From Streptomyces globosus (lineage in GTDB: Bacteria; Actinomycetota; Actinomycetes; Streptomycetales; Streptomycetaceae), in contig NZ_CP030862.1 in NCBI RefSeq assembly GCF_003325375.1, forward strand, positions 2,297,501-2,361,500: a stretch of DNA of 64,000 bases, given 5' to 3'. A program made the position numbers and the translations under genes. Positions within the stretch are counted from its first letter, which is position 1; each line of letters opens with the position of its first letter. Of the stretch, positions 17,666 through 25,392 are shown piece by piece. The notes beneath the pieces were generated by a model that searched no databases, was not told where the DNA came from, and saw only the letters and a program-made list of their open reading frames with translations.

Positions 17666-18637
17666 TCAGCCCTTGCGGGCCGCCAGGCGGGCCGCGCGGG
17701 CGGCAAGGCGCTCGTCGAACTTGCGGGCCTCGGAGTCCAGGCCGTCCATGAAGAGGCCGAGCTCCTCCTGGGCCTGCAGGCCCTCCGGGCCGAGACCGTC
17801 GATGCTCATGATCTTCAGGAAGCGGATGACGGGGCTCAGGACGTCGTCGTGGTGGATGCGCAGGTTGTAGACGCCGCCGATCGCCATCTGGGCGGCCATG
17901 CGCTCGAAGCCCGGCATGCCGTGTCCGGGCATCCGGAAGTTCACCACGACATCGCGCACGGCCTGCATCGTCAGGTCCGGGGCGATGTCGAAGGCCGCGC
18001 CCAGCAGGTTGCGGTAGAAGACCATGTGCAGGTTCTCGTCCTGCGCGATGCGGGCCAGCATCCGGTCGCAGACCGGGTCGCCGGACTGGTGGCCGGTGTT
18101 GCGGTGCGAGATGCGGGTGGCCAGCTCCTGGAAGGCGACGTACGCAACGGAGTGCAGCATCGAGTGGCGGTTGTCGGACTCGAAGCCCTCCGACATGTGC
18201 TGCATGCGGAACGCCTCGAGCTTGTCCGGGTCCACGGCGCGCGAGGCCAGCAGGTAGTCGCGCATCACGATGCCGTGGCGGCCCTCCTCTGCGGTCCAGC
18301 GGTGCACCCAGGTGCCCCATGCGCCGTTGCGCCCGAACAGCGTGGCGATCTCGTGGTGGTAGCTCGGCAGGTTGTCCTCGGTCAGCAGGTTCACGACCAG
18401 GGCGATCTTGCCGATGTCGGTGACCTTGGACTGCTGCGGGTCCCAGGCCTCGCCGTCCTCGAAGAACGCCGGGAAGTTACGGCCGTCGCTCCACGGGACG
18501 TACTCGTGGGGCATCCAGTCCTTGGTCACCTTCAGGTGGCGGTTGAGTTCCTTCTCGACCACCTCTTCCAGCGCATACAGCAGCTTCGCGTCGGTCCACG
18601 CCGCAGAGCTGCCGAGGTGGGGAGAGGTGATCGTCAC
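17666..18637 (-). CDS. Acyl-ACP desaturase (DesA-type, di-iron)
   Basis: Encodes 323 aa, a soluble ferritin-like di-iron enzyme that inserts a cis double bond into acyl-ACP. The iron-ligand motifs are visible: EDNLPSYHHE, TAEEGRHGIVM and AQDENLHMVFY. GTG at 18637 follows AGGAG by about 6 nt and gives the N-terminus MTITSPHLGSSAAWTDAKLL. It is monocistronic, with a terminator beyond its stop. The promoter carries two palindromes (18664-18697) of TetR-operator form, so expression is probably controlled by a lipid-responsive repressor. The electron donor is not encoded nearby. Confidence 0.92.
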   Translation of the reverse strand: MTITSPHLGSSAAWTDAKLLYALEEVVEKELNRHLKVTKDWMPHEYVPWSDGRNFPAFFEDGEAWDPQQSKVTDIGKIALVVNLLTEDNLPSYHHEIATLFGRNGAWGTWVHRWTAEEGRHGIVMRDYLLASRAVDPDKLEAFRMQHMSEGFESDNRHSMLHSVAYVAFQELATRISHRNTGHQSGDPVCDRMLARIAQDENLHMVFYRNLLGAAFDIAPDLTMQAVRDVVVNFRMPGHGMPGFERMAAQMAIGGVYNLRIHHDDVLSPVIRFLKIMSIDGLGPEGLQAQEELGLFMDGLDSEARKFDERLAARAARLAARKG

Positions 18638-18663
18638 GGGTACTCCTGGGGACAAAGCGAATT

Positions 18664-18697
18664 ACCTACGGTTCCGTAGCCTACGACGCCGTAGGTT
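18664..18697. promoter_or_regulatory. Double palindromic operator upstream of desaturase
   Basis: CTACGG-TT-CCGTAG (18666-18679) is immediately followed by CTACG-ACGC-CGTAG (18681-18694). The outer edges ACCTACGG and CCGTAGGT also form an inverted repeat. The site lies 27-60 bp upstream of the desaturase start, overlapping where its promoter must be. It has the form of a TetR-family operator pair. Confidence 0.65.
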
Positions 18698-18879
18698 AAG
18701 CGGACCGTGAGGGCCAGCCAAGCCCCGGGCGTTCATGTGACCGGTTACATCCCGTTATCTGTGCAGTTGATCGGGGTGTGCGGGACCGCAGACGCGGCGA
18801 ATGTCACGCCGGAAGGTGGCCCCCGCCCCCGCCTTGACGGCCGGATACGGCCGAACGGCAGGCAGGGGACGGGGGCAGC

Positions 18880-18896
18880 AGGGCCGCAGCGGCCCT
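18880..18896 (-). terminator. Terminator of ABC-F gene
   Basis: AGGGCCGC / GCGGCCCT with a single-base centre (18880-18896) lies immediately past the ABC-F stop codon, forming a compact GC hairpin on the minus strand. The remaining sequence up to the desaturase operator (18698-18879) shows no gene. Confidence 0.6.
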
Positions 18897-18899
18897 TCG

Positions 18900-20540
18900 T
18901 CAGGCGGACCAGAGGGTCTCGCGGACCTCTTCCGCCGTCGTCGGCCGCAGGCCGCCGTCGAGCAGCAGCCAGCGGGTGATGCCGATCGACTCCAGGAACG
19001 GCACGTCGTGGCTCGCGACGACCAGCGCCCCCCGGTAGGCGTCCAGCGCGCCGGCGAGCTGTTCCGCGCTCGCCAGGTCCAGGTTGTTCGTCGGCTCGTC
19101 CAGCATCAGCAGCTGCGGAGCCGGCTCGGCCAGCAGCAGCGCCGCCAGCGCCGCCCGGAACCGCTCCCCGCCCGACAGCGCACCCGCGGCCCGGTCGGCG
19201 CGGGCGCCGCGGAACAGGAAGTGCGCGAGCCGCGCCCGCACCACGTTGTTCGACGCCTGCGGCGCGAAACGGGCCACGTTCTCCACGACCGACAGGCCGT
19301 CGTCGAGCACGTCCAGCCGCTGCGGCAGGAACCGCGCCGGCACGTGGACGGCCACCTCCCCGGCCTCCGGCTCCAGCAGCCCCGCCACCGTCCGCAGCAG
19401 CGTCGTCTTGCCCGAGCCGTTGCGGCCCACCAAGGCGATCCGCTCCGGCCCCCGCAGGTCCCACTCCAGCGGCGCCCCGGCGCCGTGCGCCAGGCGCAGC
19501 CGGGACAGGTCCAGCACCCGCCGGCCCGGCGGGACCAGCGTCGCCGGCAGCTCGATGCGGATCTCGTCGTCGTCCCGGACCGCCTCCACCGCCTCGCCGA
19601 GCCGCTCCCGCGCCTGCGTGAGCCGCTCCGCGTGCAGGGTGCGGTGCTTGCCGGCGGACTGCTGCGCCGCGCTCCTGAGGTTGTTCGCGACGATCTTCGG
19701 CACACGCTTGTTCTCGTACATCTTCTGCGCGAACCGCCTGCGCCGGGCCAGCTTCACGTGCGCGTCCGACAGCTCCCGCTTCTGCCGCTGCACATCGGCC
19801 TCCGCCGCCCGCACCAGCCGCTCGGCCGCCTCCTGCTCGGCGGCCAGCTGCTGCTCGTAGACGCTGAAGTTGCCCCCGTACCAGTGGACTTCGCCCTCGT
19901 GGAGTTCGGCGATCCGGTCGACCCGCTCCAGCAGCTCCCGGTCGTGGCTGGCCAGCAGCAGCACTCCCGGCCAGGACTCGACCGCCGCGTACAGCCGGCG
20001 GCGGGCCCGCAGGTCCAGGTTGTTCGTCGGCTCGTCCAGCAGCAGTACGTCGGGCCGCGCCAGCAGCAGTGCCGCCAGCCGCAGCAACACGCCTTCGCCG
20101 CCCGACAGTTCGCCGACCGTGCGGTCCAGGCCGACCGCGCCGAGGCCCAGCTGGTCGAGGGCCGCCAGGGCCCGCTCCTCGACGTCCCAGTCGTCGCCGA
20201 CGGCGGTGAAGTTCGCCTCGGTCGCCTCGCCTGCCTCGATCGCGTGCAGGGCGGCGCGCACGGCGCGGATGCCGAGGGCCTCGTCCACGCGGAGCGAGGT
20301 GTCGAGGGTGATGTCCTGCGGCAGGTGGCCGACCGTGCCCGACACGGCCAACCGGCCGTCGCGCGGCACGAGTCGGCCGGTGATCAGCTTCAGGAGGGTG
20401 GACTTCCCGCTGCCGTTGCGGCCGATGAGTCCGGTGCGACCGGGGCCGACCGCCAGGTCGAAGCCGTCGAAGACGGGAGTGCCGTCGGGCCAGTCGAAGG
20501 AGAGCGCGGAGCAGGTGATGAATGAAGAGGTGTTACCCAT
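18900..20540 (-). CDS. ABC-F family ATPase (ribosome-associated), copy 1
   Basis: Encodes 546 aa with two fused ATPase domains and no membrane segments, the signature of ABC-F proteins, which act on the ribosome (translation regulation or antibiotic resistance). Walker A motifs are IGRNGSGKSTLLK and VGRNGSGKTTLLR. The signature motifs are LSGGEG and LSGGER, and both Walker B regions read LDEPTNNLDL. The inter-domain linker is a charged coiled coil (KRELSDAHVKLARRRRFAQK). ATG at 20540 follows GGAGG. The 211 bp upstream contain no clear gene. Whether it protects against an antibiotic cannot be told from sequence. Confidence 0.92.
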   Translation of the reverse strand: MGNTSSFITCSALSFDWPDGTPVFDGFDLAVGPGRTGLIGRNGSGKSTLLKLITGRLVPRDGRLAVSGTVGHLPQDITLDTSLRVDEALGIRAVRAALHAIEAGEATEANFTAVGDDWDVEERALAALDQLGLGAVGLDRTVGELSGGEGVLLRLAALLLARPDVLLLDEPTNNLDLRARRRLYAAVESWPGVLLLASHDRELLERVDRIAELHEGEVHWYGGNFSVYEQQLAAEQEAAERLVRAAEADVQRQKRELSDAHVKLARRRRFAQKMYENKRVPKIVANNLRSAAQQSAGKHRTLHAERLTQARERLGEAVEAVRDDDEIRIELPATLVPPGRRVLDLSRLRLAHGAGAPLEWDLRGPERIALVGRNGSGKTTLLRTVAGLLEPEAGEVAVHVPARFLPQRLDVLDDGLSVVENVARFAPQASNNVVRARLAHFLFRGARADRAAGALSGGERFRAALAALLLAEPAPQLLMLDEPTNNLDLASAEQLAGALDAYRGALVVASHDVPFLESIGITRWLLLDGGLRPTTAEEVRETLWSA

Positions 20541-20703
20541 GGAGGCCTCCAGGTTGCGTGAGTGGTGCGAGCAACTGGGGAGACAGCCGAAGACGGGTGG
20601 GATGCGCGGGTGCGCCGGATCGACCCTGTCGGTCGGTGTCTCGGACCTCAGAAGAGCAACGTCCTGCTCCGTTTCGGCGGGGATGGGAACGCCGACGACG
20701 CTA

Positions 20704-20723
20704 CGGGCGGCCGAAGCCGCCCG
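20704..20723 (-). terminator. UUCG-loop terminator after ssgA-like gene
   Basis: A perfect 8-bp stem (CGGGCGGC at 20704-20711 with GCCGCCCG at 20716-20723) has the loop CGAA on the plus strand. On the minus-strand RNA this is a very stable UUCG tetraloop hairpin 28 nt after the SsgA-like stop codon. Confidence 0.7.
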
Positions 20724-20751
20724 CAAACGAATTACCCGGACGCCGCCGGGC

Positions 20752-21168
20752 TCAGCGCGGACCGCGCATCAGCTCCGCCAGGCTGTGGTCCATGTCCAGG
20801 TAGAGGTGCTCGTGCCCCGGCGAAACCACCTCCGCGGACCTTCGCAGGAAACGCTGCAGCTCCGCCGTCGCCATGAGCACGATCGCGACACCCTCCGGGG
20901 CGTGGAACTCGATCGTCGTCCGGTCCCCGTCGTACGGGCGCACCCGCACGTCGCCCTGGCCCGACGGCCTGATCAGGCCCGACCTCAGCAGTTCGCGGGC
21001 GAACGTCCACGACACCTCGACGCCCTCCAGCGTGGCCGGAGCGGGGAACGCCATCCGCACCGCGAACGGATCCGACCGGTCGTAGCAGAGAGTGACGGGT
21101 ACGGTTTCCACCTTCGGCGCGGTGGCTACCAGACGTGCCTGCACGGCCTGCTCGATAACAGTGATCAA
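20752..21168 (-). CDS. SsgA-family sporulation/cell-division regulator
   Basis: Encodes 138 aa. The SsgA-like family is restricted to morphologically complex actinobacteria and controls septum placement and peptidoglycan remodelling during sporulation. Conserved blocks are LCYDRSDPFAVRMAF, VEVSWTFARELLRSGLIRPS and GQGDVRVRPYDGDRTTIEFH. The TTG at 21168 was chosen because GGGAGCG precedes it; the protein then starts MITVIEQAVQARLVAT. A GTGATCA motif overlaps the start codon and recurs as a perfect inverted repeat about 140 bp upstream. By remembered gene order it may be the ssgD counterpart. Confidence 0.88.
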   Translation of the reverse strand: MITVIEQAVQARLVATAPKVETVPVTLCYDRSDPFAVRMAFPAPATLEGVEVSWTFARELLRSGLIRPSGQGDVRVRPYDGDRTTIEFHAPEGVAIVLMATAELQRFLRRSAEVVSPGHEHLYLDMDHSLAELMRGPR

Positions 21169-21502
21169 GGCTCGCTCCCTTGCGGCGGATCTGCTGCCGG
21201 GTCTGGGCTGGAGACCGGCAACCCGATAGACGCCGCAATCGGCAAATCCGTGCACGGGCGATGACGTGAGCTGCGTCACCGATTGGCCGGAACGCGTCCA
21301 TGTGATCACGTACGGTGATCAAAGCGGGTCCGCCGACCGAAGGGACGCCCCACTCGGCCCCCGTCCGAGGGTGAATCGAGAACGGCCGATTCACGCTCAC
21401 TCCACAGGCCCAACGGGTGCCCGGGGGAGGGGCGGCGGGCTTTCCCGGCGCGCCGCGGGCGCCCTGGACGGCGCATCCGCAGGTGCACTAGCTTCCGGCG
21501 CC
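21169..21502. other. Divergent regulatory region of ssgA-like and secreted YCF48-like genes
   Basis: No gene is supported here. The most striking element is the perfect inverted repeat TGATCAC-GTACG-GTGATCA at 21303-21321. A further GTGATCA lies at 21161-21167 over the ssgA-like start codon. At the right edge TAGCTT (21489-21494) lies 8 nt before the ATG at 21503, a leaderless-type -10. Confidence 0.5.
21303..21321. promoter_or_regulatory. Perfect 19-bp inverted repeat upstream of ssgA-like gene
   Basis: Seven-bp arms TGATCAC and GTGATCA separated by GTACG. The left arm itself contains the palindrome GTGATCAC. A third copy of the arm overlaps the TTG start codon of the ssgA-like gene, suggesting a regulator binding both upstream and at the start. 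Confidence 0.5.
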
Positions 21503-22645
21503 ATGAGATTCCCGAGAATTGGCATGTCCGCGGCGGCTGTGGCGATCGCCCTCACCGCCGCCCCCGGCCCCGCCCACGCGGACGCCACCGCCACCGCCAC
21601 CGCCCCCGCCCCCGCGGATGCCCCCGTCCCCGCCGTCGCGGGCGGCGACACCCACGCCTTACGCGGCGCCGGGTGGGCCCTCAAGCAGACCGGCAAGGAC
21701 GCCCGCTTCCGCGGCCTGGCCGCCGTCAGCCGCTCCACCGCGTGGGTGGCCGGCTCCAAGGGCACCGTCCTGCGCACCACCGACGGCGGCCGCAGCTGGC
21801 GGGACGTCTCACCTCCGACCGCCGCCGCCGAAGGCCTCGAACTGCGCGACATCGAGGCGTTCGACGCCCGCCGCGCCGTCGCCCTCTCCATCGGGGAAGG
21901 CGAGGCGTCGCGGGTGCTGCGCACCGACGACGGCGGCCGCACCTGGACCGAAACCTTCAGGAACCCGGACCCCCGCGCCTTCTACGACTGCCTGACCTTC
22001 TTCGACTCCCGGCACGGCCTCGCCATGAGCGACCCGGTGGACGGCAGGTTCCGCATCCTGTCCACCGACGACGGCGGGCGCAGCTGGACTGTCCTGCCCG
22101 AAGCGGGCATGCCGCCCGCCCTGCCCGGCGAAGCCGGCTTCGCGGCGAGCGGCCAGTGCCTGGTGAGCGCCGGACCGCGCGACGTGTGGCTTGCCACCGG
22201 AGGCGGAGCCACCGCCCGCATCCTGCACTCGTCGGACCGCGGCCGCACCTGGCGGGCCACCGAGTCAGGCATCCCGGCAGGCGACCCGGCCAAGGGCGTC
22301 TTCGCCCTCGCGTTCCGCGACCGTACGGCGGGCCTCGCCGTCGGCGGCGACTACCGCACCGGCGAGCCCTCCCCGCAGGCCGCCGCCCGCTCCGCGGACG
22401 CCGGCCGCACCTGGAGCCCCGCCGCCACCCCGCCGCCTGCCTACCGCTCGGGCGCGGCGTGGCTCCCGCACACCCGCGCCGCGGCCCTCGCGGTCGGCCC
22501 GACGGGCACCGACGCCACCATCGACGGCGGCCGCACCTGGCGCCCGCTCGCAGCGGGCTCGTTCGACACGGTCGACTGCACCCCTGACGGCAGCTGCTGG
22601 GCGGCGGGGGAGAAGGGGCGGGTGGGGCGGCTGGAGCGGGAGTGA
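21503..22645 (+). CDS. Secreted YCF48/BNR-repeat beta-propeller protein
   Basis: Encodes 380 aa. A signal peptide (MRFPRIGMSAAAVAIALTAA ending near AHA) precedes an Ala/Pro-rich linker and repeated Asp-box-like blades: RTTDGGRSWRDV, RTDDGGRTWTET, STDDGGRSWTV, SSDRGRTWRA, SADAGRTWSP and TIDGGRTWRP. This is the pattern of YCF48-like/BNR-repeat propellers found in secreted proteins annotated as photosystem assembly-like or oxidoreductases. No catalytic sialidase residues were identified, so a structural or binding role outside the cell is as likely as an enzymatic one. The gene is probably transcribed as a leaderless mRNA. Confidence 0.85.
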   Translation: MRFPRIGMSAAAVAIALTAAPGPAHADATATATAPAPADAPVPAVAGGDTHALRGAGWALKQTGKDARFRGLAAVSRSTAWVAGSKGTVLRTTDGGRSWRDVSPPTAAAEGLELRDIEAFDARRAVALSIGEGEASRVLRTDDGGRTWTETFRNPDPRAFYDCLTFFDSRHGLAMSDPVDGRFRILSTDDGGRSWTVLPEAGMPPALPGEAGFAASGQCLVSAGPRDVWLATGGGATARILHSSDRGRTWRATESGIPAGDPAKGVFALAFRDRTAGLAVGGDYRTGEPSPQAAARSADAGRTWSPAATPPPAYRSGAAWLPHTRAAALAVGPTGTDATIDGGRTWRPLAAGSFDTVDCTPDGSCWAAGEKGRVGRLERE

Positions 22646-22908
22646 GGCGGGAGGAGGTGGGGGAGGGCGGGACCCACACGCTCGGGATCGGCGAGGCGGC
22701 AGCGGGGGTGGTGGGGGCGGGAGCCGGGGCTCGGGGTGGGGTGGTGCTGGGGGTGTCCCGGCAGCTTGTTGGCGTTCCGGGGCGTCGGCTCCGCCAACCC
22801 GGCTTCTGCCGTTGCCTCTTCGGCGCCGATCCCGCGGCTCCCGCCGCACCCGCCCCGCCCCGCTTCCCTGCCTCGCTTCCCCGCCCCGCCGTCGCGTCGT
22901 CCGCGCCC
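22646..22908. other. G-rich intergenic region with a solo repeat half-element
   Basis: No gene supported. The sequence is strongly G-rich on the plus strand for about 100 bp, then carries a 36-bp motif at 22749-22784 (starting GGGGGTGTCCCGGCAGCTTG, ending TTCCGGGGCG). The same motif recurs four times in the 37.4-38.6 kb repeat region. It lies between convergent genes. Confidence 0.6.
22749..22784 (+). repeat. Solo copy of dispersed repeat end
   Basis: This 36-bp sequence matches the outer ends of the palindromic elements at 37471-37618 and 38411-38560, with few differences from the copy at 38411. Only one end is present here; the internal conserved core found in the full elements is missing. 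Confidence 0.7.
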
Positions 22909-23208
22909 TTAGCCCCGCGGCGTCTCCCGCGCCGCCGACAGGGACGGGGACGTCTTCGTCGCGACGAACTCCGTGATGCGGTACTCGCAGAGGCCCGCGG
23001 TGGTGAAGGGGTCCTCCTCGGCGATCTTCTCGATCTCCTCGCGGGAGACGCCCGACGCCAGGATGATGCCGCCGTCGCGGGGGACCTTGCGGCCCGAGGC
23101 GAGGAAGACGCCCGACGCGTAGTGGGCGTCCAGCCACGCCATGTGGGCGTCGAGCTGTTCCTCGACGGCTTCGAGGGGTGCGATGTAGGTGAGCTCCATG
23201 ACGAACAT
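22909..23208 (-). CDS. YciI-like family protein
   Basis: Encodes 99 aa of the YCII-related fold (ferredoxin-like alpha/beta barrel dimer): MELTYIAPLEAVEEQLDAHM, then LDAHYASGVFLASGRKVPRD, then DPFTTAGLCEYRITEF. Family members may be small-molecule enzymes or stress proteins; no activity is established for this type. ATG at 23208 lies 7 nt after a TAGCCT -10, with no ribosome binding site, so a leaderless transcript is likely. An ATG three codons later (23199) is an alternative. It is divergent from nfi with only 25 bp between the start codons. Confidence 0.85.
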   Translation of the reverse strand: MFVMELTYIAPLEAVEEQLDAHMAWLDAHYASGVFLASGRKVPRDGGIILASGVSREEIEKIAEEDPFTTAGLCEYRITEFVATKTSPSLSAARETPRG

Positions 23209-23233
23209 GGAGGTGAGGCTACTCTCGCATCAC
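23209..23233. promoter_or_regulatory. 25-bp divergent leaderless promoter pair with overlapping -10 boxes
   Basis: The minus-strand -10 TAGCCT (complement of 23216-23221) and the plus-strand -10 TACTCT (23220-23225) share the TA at 23220-23221. They lie 7 and 8 nt from their respective start codons. Their -35 regions must fall inside the opposite coding sequences. Confidence 0.5.
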
Positions 23234-23911
23234 ATGACCATGGTGAAGACCCCCGCCGACGAGGCCGAGGCCCGGGCGATACAGGATGAACTGCGCGCTG
23301 CCGTCGTGCTCGACGAGGTCGGGCCGCCGCCGGGGCGCGGGCTCGTCGCCGGCGTGGACGTCGCCTACGACGACGAGCGGGACCTGGTGGCCGCCGCGGC
23401 CGTCGTGCTCGATGCCGCGACGCTGGACGTCGTCGAGGAGCGGACAGCCGTCGGGCGCGTCAGCTTTCCGTACGTGCCCGGGCTGCTCGCCTTCCGGGAG
23501 CTGCCGACCGTCCTGGCGGCGCTCGACGCGCTGTCCGCGCCGCCGGACCTCGTCGTCTGCGACGGCTACGGCCTGGCGCACCCCAGGGGCTTCGGGCTGG
23601 CCTGCCACCTCGGGGTGGTGACGGGGCTGCCCAGCATGGGCGTGGCGAAGAACCCCTTCACCTTCACCTACGACGAGCCCGGTGCCCGCCGCGGCGACGC
23701 GGCCGCGCTGCTCGCGGGTGACGGCCGTGTCGTCGGGAGGGCGCTGCGGACGCAGGACGGGATCAAGCCGGTGTACGTGTCGGTGGGGCACCGGATCTCG
23801 CTCGACAACGCCTGCGCCCACGCCCTCGCGCTCAGCCCGCGGTTCCGGATTCCCGAGAGCACCCGCCGGGCGGACTCGCTGTGTCGGCGGGCGCTGCGCG
23901 AGGCGTCCTGA
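23234..23911 (+). CDS. nfi: Endonuclease V (deoxyinosine-specific)
   Basis: Encodes 225 aa. Endonuclease V nicks DNA near deaminated bases, chiefly deoxyinosine, in a Mg2+-dependent reaction. Key blocks are AGVDVAYDD with the first catalytic Asp, FPYVPGLLAFRELPTVLAAL, VVCDGYGLAHPRGFGLACHL, and GVAKNPFTF in place of the usual GVAK. The C-terminal GHRISLDNACAHALAL carries the last metal ligand. The ATG at 23234 follows a -10-like TACTCT by 8 nt. An upstream extension to 23189 would overlap the divergent gene and is not supported. Confidence 0.93.
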   Translation: MTMVKTPADEAEARAIQDELRAAVVLDEVGPPPGRGLVAGVDVAYDDERDLVAAAAVVLDAATLDVVEERTAVGRVSFPYVPGLLAFRELPTVLAALDALSAPPDLVVCDGYGLAHPRGFGLACHLGVVTGLPSMGVAKNPFTFTYDEPGARRGDAAALLAGDGRVVGRALRTQDGIKPVYVSVGHRISLDNACAHALALSPRFRIPESTRRADSLCRRALREAS

Positions 23912-23915
23912 CGGG

Positions 23916-23931
23916 CCCGCCGACGGGCGGG
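23916..23931. terminator. Short hairpin between convergent nfi and enoyl reductase-like gene
   Basis: CCCGCC (23916-23921) pairs with GGCGGG (23926-23931) around a 4-nt loop in the 24-bp gap between two convergent genes. Short but suitably placed for both. Confidence 0.4.
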
Positions 23932-23935
23932 GGCC

Positions 23936-25258
23936 TCAGCGGGCCGAGGCGACGCGGAAGCGGATGCCGGCCTTCTGGAGGCGGTCCAGCAGGGAGTCGC
24001 CCATCGCGACGGCCGTGGTGAGCTGTCCGGCACGCTGCGGCAGCGCGTCGAAGGCCAGGCACAGGGCCGACTCGGCCAGCATCTTCGCGGTTTCGCCGTA
24101 GCCCGGATCGCCGCCCGAGACCTCGGTGAGGACGCGGCGGCCGCCGCCCTCGCCGACGAAGCGGACGGTGAACCAGCTGCGGGCCCGGCGTTCGGCGTCG
24201 GGGCCGCGGCCCGGCTCCCAGAGGTCCATCAGCCACTGCCGGGCGGGCGGCAGCTGCGCCAGCGCGGCGGTCGCTCCGACGGCCGCGGTGCCGCAGAGGG
24301 CGAAGGGGAGGTGTTTGACCGAGGCGTAGTGGCGGTAGCGGAAGTCGGGCCCGTAGCGGTCGAGCGCGGCGGCGGACCGCGTCACGATGCGCGGGTCGAG
24401 GCTGGGCAGGGGCAGGGCCCAGGTTCCGGTCTCCCGGCTGAACCGGGGTACGCCGACGGGCCCGCGGACGCGGCGTCCGGGCAGCCGGTGCTCGTGGAGG
24501 CGGCGTTCGCGGGCGGCTGCGAGGGTCTGCGGGGCGCGGCCCATGGCGGTGAGGGCGGAGGCGAGGGTGCCGCCCGAGAAGAGGGCGTTGGAGCGCATGA
24601 AGCCGTCCACGCGGAGCGGGACGTCCCGGGGGAGCTGCGCGACGGTGAAGTACGCGCCGAGGTCGGCGGGGACGGAGTCGAAGCCGCAGGCGTGGACCAG
24701 GCGGGCGCCGGTCTCCCGGGCGCGCGCGTCGTGCAGGACGTAGGTGCGGTCGACGAACTCCGGCTCGCCGGTGAGGTCGACGTAGTCGGTGCCGGAGGCG
24801 GCGCAGGCGGCGACGATCTCGCCGCCGTACAGGACGTACGGTCCGACGGTCGTGGCGAGGACGCGGGTGGCGGCGGCGAGTTCCCGTACGGCTGCCGGGT
24901 CGGAGGCGTCGGCCTGGAGCAGCGGGACGTCCGCGGCGGCGGGGTGGAGGGCGGTCAGGCGGTCGCGGAGCCGTTGCAGCTTGGCGGGGTCGCGGCCGGC
25001 GAGGGCCCACCGGCAGCCGGCGGGGGCGTTCGCGGCGAGGTACTCGGCGGTCAGGGCACCGACGAAGCCGGTCGCGCCGAAGAGGACGACATCGTGGGGG
25101 CGGTCCGCCTCCTTCGCCGCGGGTCCGGTGGCCTGGTCGGTCCGGTCGGCCCTGCCGGCCTGGTCGGTCCGGTTGGCGTGGTCGTCCCGATCGGCCCGCT
25201 TCCGGCCCCCTTCGCCCCGTCCCGCCGTCGGACCGGCCTGTCGAACTTCTTCGTTCAT
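23936..25258 (-). CDS. Saccharopine dehydrogenase-like / trans-acting enoyl reductase family protein
   Basis: Encodes 440 aa. After a ~50-residue charged low-complexity N-terminus, a Rossmann motif is seen: DVVLFGATGFVGALTAEYLA. Next come the family blocks WALAGRDPAKLQRLRDRL and VLATTVGPYVLYGGEIVAAC, then TDYVDLTGEPEFV and HACGFDSVPADLGA. This is the saccharopine dehydrogenase NADP-binding superfamily typified by mycobacterial Rv2449c/trans-enoyl reductases. A reductase role in lipid metabolism is plausible but unproven. ATG at 25258 was chosen over the adjacent GTG at 25261 because GGAGG is 7 nt away. The N-terminal repeats of DRT/DQA type are unusual and may be a translated simple repeat. 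Confidence 0.85.
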   Translation of the reverse strand: MNEEVRQAGPTAGRGEGGRKRADRDDHANRTDQAGRADRTDQATGPAAKEADRPHDVVLFGATGFVGALTAEYLAANAPAGCRWALAGRDPAKLQRLRDRLTALHPAAADVPLLQADASDPAAVRELAAATRVLATTVGPYVLYGGEIVAACAASGTDYVDLTGEPEFVDRTYVLHDARARETGARLVHACGFDSVPADLGAYFTVAQLPRDVPLRVDGFMRSNALFSGGTLASALTAMGRAPQTLAAARERRLHEHRLPGRRVRGPVGVPRFSRETGTWALPLPSLDPRIVTRSAAALDRYGPDFRYRHYASVKHLPFALCGTAAVGATAALAQLPPARQWLMDLWEPGRGPDAERRARSWFTVRFVGEGGGRRVLTEVSGGDPGYGETAKMLAESALCLAFDALPQRAGQLTTAVAMGDSLLDRLQKAGIRFRVASAR

Positions 25259-25392
25259 CACGGCTCCTCCCAGCTGTTACCGGTGGCCGAGGCTAGCGTG
25301 CGCCGACGGCGGTGCGGGCGGCGCCCCCGCCCGGCCGAAAGCCGTTGCGGGGGCGCCGTGTCCGGGGCCGGCGGCGGTGGCGCCGGCCGGGG

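Noticed and set aside
20541..20703. Leader-peptide attenuator before ABC-F copy 1
   Set aside because: I found no short ORF with a ribosome binding site and no alternative hairpins; the only strong stem belongs to the preceding gene's end.
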